DNA of 64,000 nt from Streptomyces sp. SCSIO 30461. Lineage in GTDB: Bacteria; Actinomycetota; Actinomycetes; Streptomycetales; Streptomycetaceae. Positions 62,197 through 64,000 of this stretch are shown piece by piece. The notes below the pieces were generated by a model. It was not told the origin of the DNA, did not search any database, and saw only the letters and a program-made list of their open reading frames with translations. Every line of letters starts with the position of its first letter. Within the stretch, counting starts at the first letter, position 1. A program made the translations under genes and the position numbers. Location of the stretch: positions 3,774,001 through 3,838,000 of the forward strand of contig NZ_CP146101.1 of NCBI RefSeq assembly GCF_037023745.1, given 5' to 3'.

Positions 62197-64000
62197 ATGC
62201 ATGACGACCGCATCCTGGTCGAAGCCCGCCTCAAGCGCGTCCTGGAGGAGCGCATTCGCCCCGCCGTGTACCCCGAGTCCGTGCCGCTCGACGTGGCCGT
62301 CTGGCACGCCCCCGGCGAGCCGGTCGCGGTGGCCGAGGGACTCGCGGCCGACGTGGAACCGATCGAGACGGGAACGCGCTGGGGCGCTCCGTGGGGCACC
62401 AGTTGGTTCCGCATCACCGGCACCGTGCCCCCGGCCTGGGCCGGCCGCACCGTCGAAGCGCTGCTCGACCTCGGCTTCGACGAGAACATGCCGGGTTTCC
62501 AGTGCGAGGGTCTGGTCTACCGTCCCGACGGCACCCCGGTGAAGGGTCTCAATCCGCGCAACCAGTGGGTCCGCATCGGTGCCCCCGTAGAGGGCGGTGA
62601 GGAGGTCCGGCTGCACATCGAGGCCGCCTCCAACCCCGTCATCCTCGACTACCACCCGTTCCTGCCCACGCAGCTCGGTGACAGGGAGACCGCCGGAAGC
62701 GAGCCGCAGTACCGGCTGGAACGCATGGACCTCGCCGTTTTCGACGAGACCGTGTGGCAGCTCGTCATGGACCTGGAAGTCCTCGGCGAGCTGATGGCCG
62801 AGCTCCCCGTGGAGTCCGCGAGGCGCTTCGACGTCCTGCGCGCGGTGGTACGCGCCCTGGACGCGCTGGACCTCCAAGACATCGGCGGCACCGCCGACGC
62901 GGCGAGGGAGCGTCTCACAGAGGTCCTGTCCGCTCCCGCCGCGGCCTCGGCGCACCGCATCAGCGCCGTCGGCCACGCGCACATCGACTCCGCCTGGCTG
63001 TGGCCGCTGCGCGAGACCGTGCGCAAGGTGGCCCGGACCACGTCCAACATGACCGCACTCCTGGAGGACGAACCGGACTTCGTCTTCGCCATGTCCCAGG
63101 CACAGCAGTGGGCCTGGGTGAAGGAACACCGGCCCGAGGTGTGGGCACGTGTGAAGGAGGCCGTGGCCGAAGGGCGCTTCGTGCCGGCCGGCGGCATGTG
63201 GGTCGAGGCGGACACCAACATGCCCGGTTCGGAGGCGATGGCCCGTCAGTTCGTGTACGGAAAACGCTTCTTCCTCGACGAATTCGGGATCGAGAGCGAC
63301 GAGGCCTGGCTGCCCGACACCTTCGGCTTCGCCGCCGGGCTCCCGCAGATCATCAAGGCGGCGGGCTCCAAGTGGCTGCTCACCCAGAAGATCTCCTGGT
63401 CGCAGATCAACAAGTTCCCGCACCACACCTTCCAGTGGGAGGGCATCGACGGCACCCGGATCTTCACGCACTTCCCGCCCGTCGACACCTACAACTGCTC
63501 CATGAAGGGCAGCGAGATCGCCCACGCGGCGGCCAACTTCAAGGACAAGGGGGTCGCCCGCCGCTCCCTCGCACCCACCGGCTGGGGCGACGGAGGCGGC
63601 GGCACCACCCGTGAGATGGTGGCCAAGGCCGCCCGGCTCCGCGACCTCGAGGGCTCCGCGACCGTGGTGTGGGAGACACCCCGGGAGTTCTTCACCAAGG
63701 CCGCCGCCGAATACCCCGACGCCCCCGTATGGGTCGGCGAACTGTACCTGGAACTCCACCGCGCGACGCTCACCAGCCAGGCCGGTACCAAACAGGGGAA
63801 CCGACGCAGCGAACACCTCTTGCGCGAGGCGGAACTGTGGGCTGCCACCGCGGCCGTGCGGACCGGACTGCCCTATCCGCACGAGGACCTGGACCGCATC
63901 TGGAAGACGGTGCTGCTCCACCAGTTCCACGACATCCTGCCCGGATCGTCGATCGCCTGGGTGCACCGGGAGGCACGCGCCACCTATCGCCGTGTGGCCG
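62197..64000 (+). CDS. GH38 alpha-mannosidase (5' part; continues past the window)
   Basis: At least 601 residues from ATG 62197. An N-terminal beta domain is followed by the GH38 catalytic domain: RISAVGHAHIDSAWLWPLRE (zinc ligands His260/His262 region, Asp264), GGMWVEADTNMPGSEAMARQ, and EAWLPDTFGFAAGLPQI with the nucleophile Asp374; then WGDGGGGTTREM and HQFHDILPGSSI. No signal peptide, so it is cytosolic, trimming imported high-mannose sugars. It is preceded by GGAG, 28 bp after the GH85 gene, in the same operon. Confidence 0.92.
   Translation, partial: MHDDRILVEARLKRVLEERIRPAVYPESVPLDVAVWHAPGEPVAVAEGLAADVEPIETGTRWGAPWGTSWFRITGTVPPAWAGRTVEALLDLGFDENMPGFQCEGLVYRPDGTPVKGLNPRNQWVRIGAPVEGGEEVRLHIEAASNPVILDYHPFLPTQLGDRETAGSEPQYRLERMDLAVFDETVWQLVMDLEVLGELMAELPVESARRFDVLRAVVRALDALDLQDIGGTADAARERLTEVLSAPAAASAHRISAVGHAHIDSAWLWPLRETVRKVARTTSNMTALLEDEPDFVFAMSQAQQWAWVKEHRPEVWARVKEAVAEGRFVPAGGMWVEADTNMPGSEAMARQFVYGKRFFLDEFGIESDEAWLPDTFGFAAGLPQIIKAAGSKWLLTQKISWSQINKFPHHTFQWEGIDGTRIFTHFPPVDTYNCSMKGSEIAHAAANFKDKGVARRSLAPTGWGDGGGGTTREMVAKAARLRDLEGSATVVWETPREFFTKAAAEYPDAPVWVGELYLELHRATLTSQAGTKQGNRRSEHLLREAELWAATAAVRTGLPYPHEDLDRIWKTVLLHQFHDILPGSSIAWVHREARATYRRVA

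Noticed and set aside
1..64000. tRNA genes, rRNA genes, CRISPR arrays, replication origin
   Set aside because: Looked for cloverleaf-like 3' ends, regularly spaced repeats and clustered DnaA-like boxes; none was found.

Overview
The window is high-GC DNA with third-position GC bias, GTG starts, Tat and lipoprotein signals, CNNM/CorC, Spo0M, BlaI/M56 and SARP-type genes, all typical of Streptomyces or a close relative. It reads as an accessory chromosome-arm region. Intact genes alternate with truncated genes and with transposases of at least nine families (IS5, IS701, IS66, IS630, IS256, IS110, ISL3, IS3, IS1380), plus a group II intron remnant and two MITE-like elements. No tRNA, rRNA or CRISPR array was seen.

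Layout. 1-11.9 kb: scars of a sugar ABC transporter and a DeoR regulator; a frameshifted hydrolase divergent from a TetR gene with a clear operator; a PspC protein, an RmlD-like reductase, a GAP-family membrane protein, a secreted lipase and another hydrolase, mixed with fragments of a trypsin, an FtsX permease, a DUF11 protein and a SARP. 12-15 kb: a two-gene CNNM/CBS membrane operon with a long leader. 15-23 kb: three copies or remnants of one IS5-type element, a Spo0M gene truncated by another IS, a broken BlaI/M56 pair, a dead DDE transposase carrying a 142-bp MITE, and a dead IS701. 23-31 kb: two DHA2-type MFS exporters around a nest of IS remnants that includes the 3' end of a group II intron. 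31-42.6 kb: ISL3, IS3, IS5, IS701 and IS1380 elements around a VCBS protein, WecB and SDR fragments and an M15 peptidase.

42.6-53.3 kb is the most interesting part: a probable uncharacterised RiPP (ribosomally made, modified peptide) locus. It holds a haem-oxygenase-like diiron protein, two very short peptide genes that both start Met-Asn-Leu, have good ribosome-binding sites and are each followed by a strong hairpin, a JmjC-type oxygenase, an MFS exporter, a YcaO cyclodehydratase/thioamidation enzyme, and a TfuA protein fused to a C-terminal iron/2-oxoglutarate-type oxygenase domain. YcaO with TfuA is the known pair for backbone thioamide formation, so the product may be a thioamidated and oxidised peptide. 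An IS5-family element has landed exactly in the stop codon of the first peptide gene and keeps it a stop.

53.6-64 kb: a methyltransferase, then a LacI-type repressor divergent from an operon for a lipoprotein sugar-binding protein, two permeases, a GH5-like glycosidase, a Tat-exported GH85 endo-beta-N-acetylglucosaminidase and a GH38 alpha-mannosidase that runs off the end. Together these look like a system for releasing, importing and degrading high-mannose N-glycans, controlled by LacI operators in the divergent promoter region.
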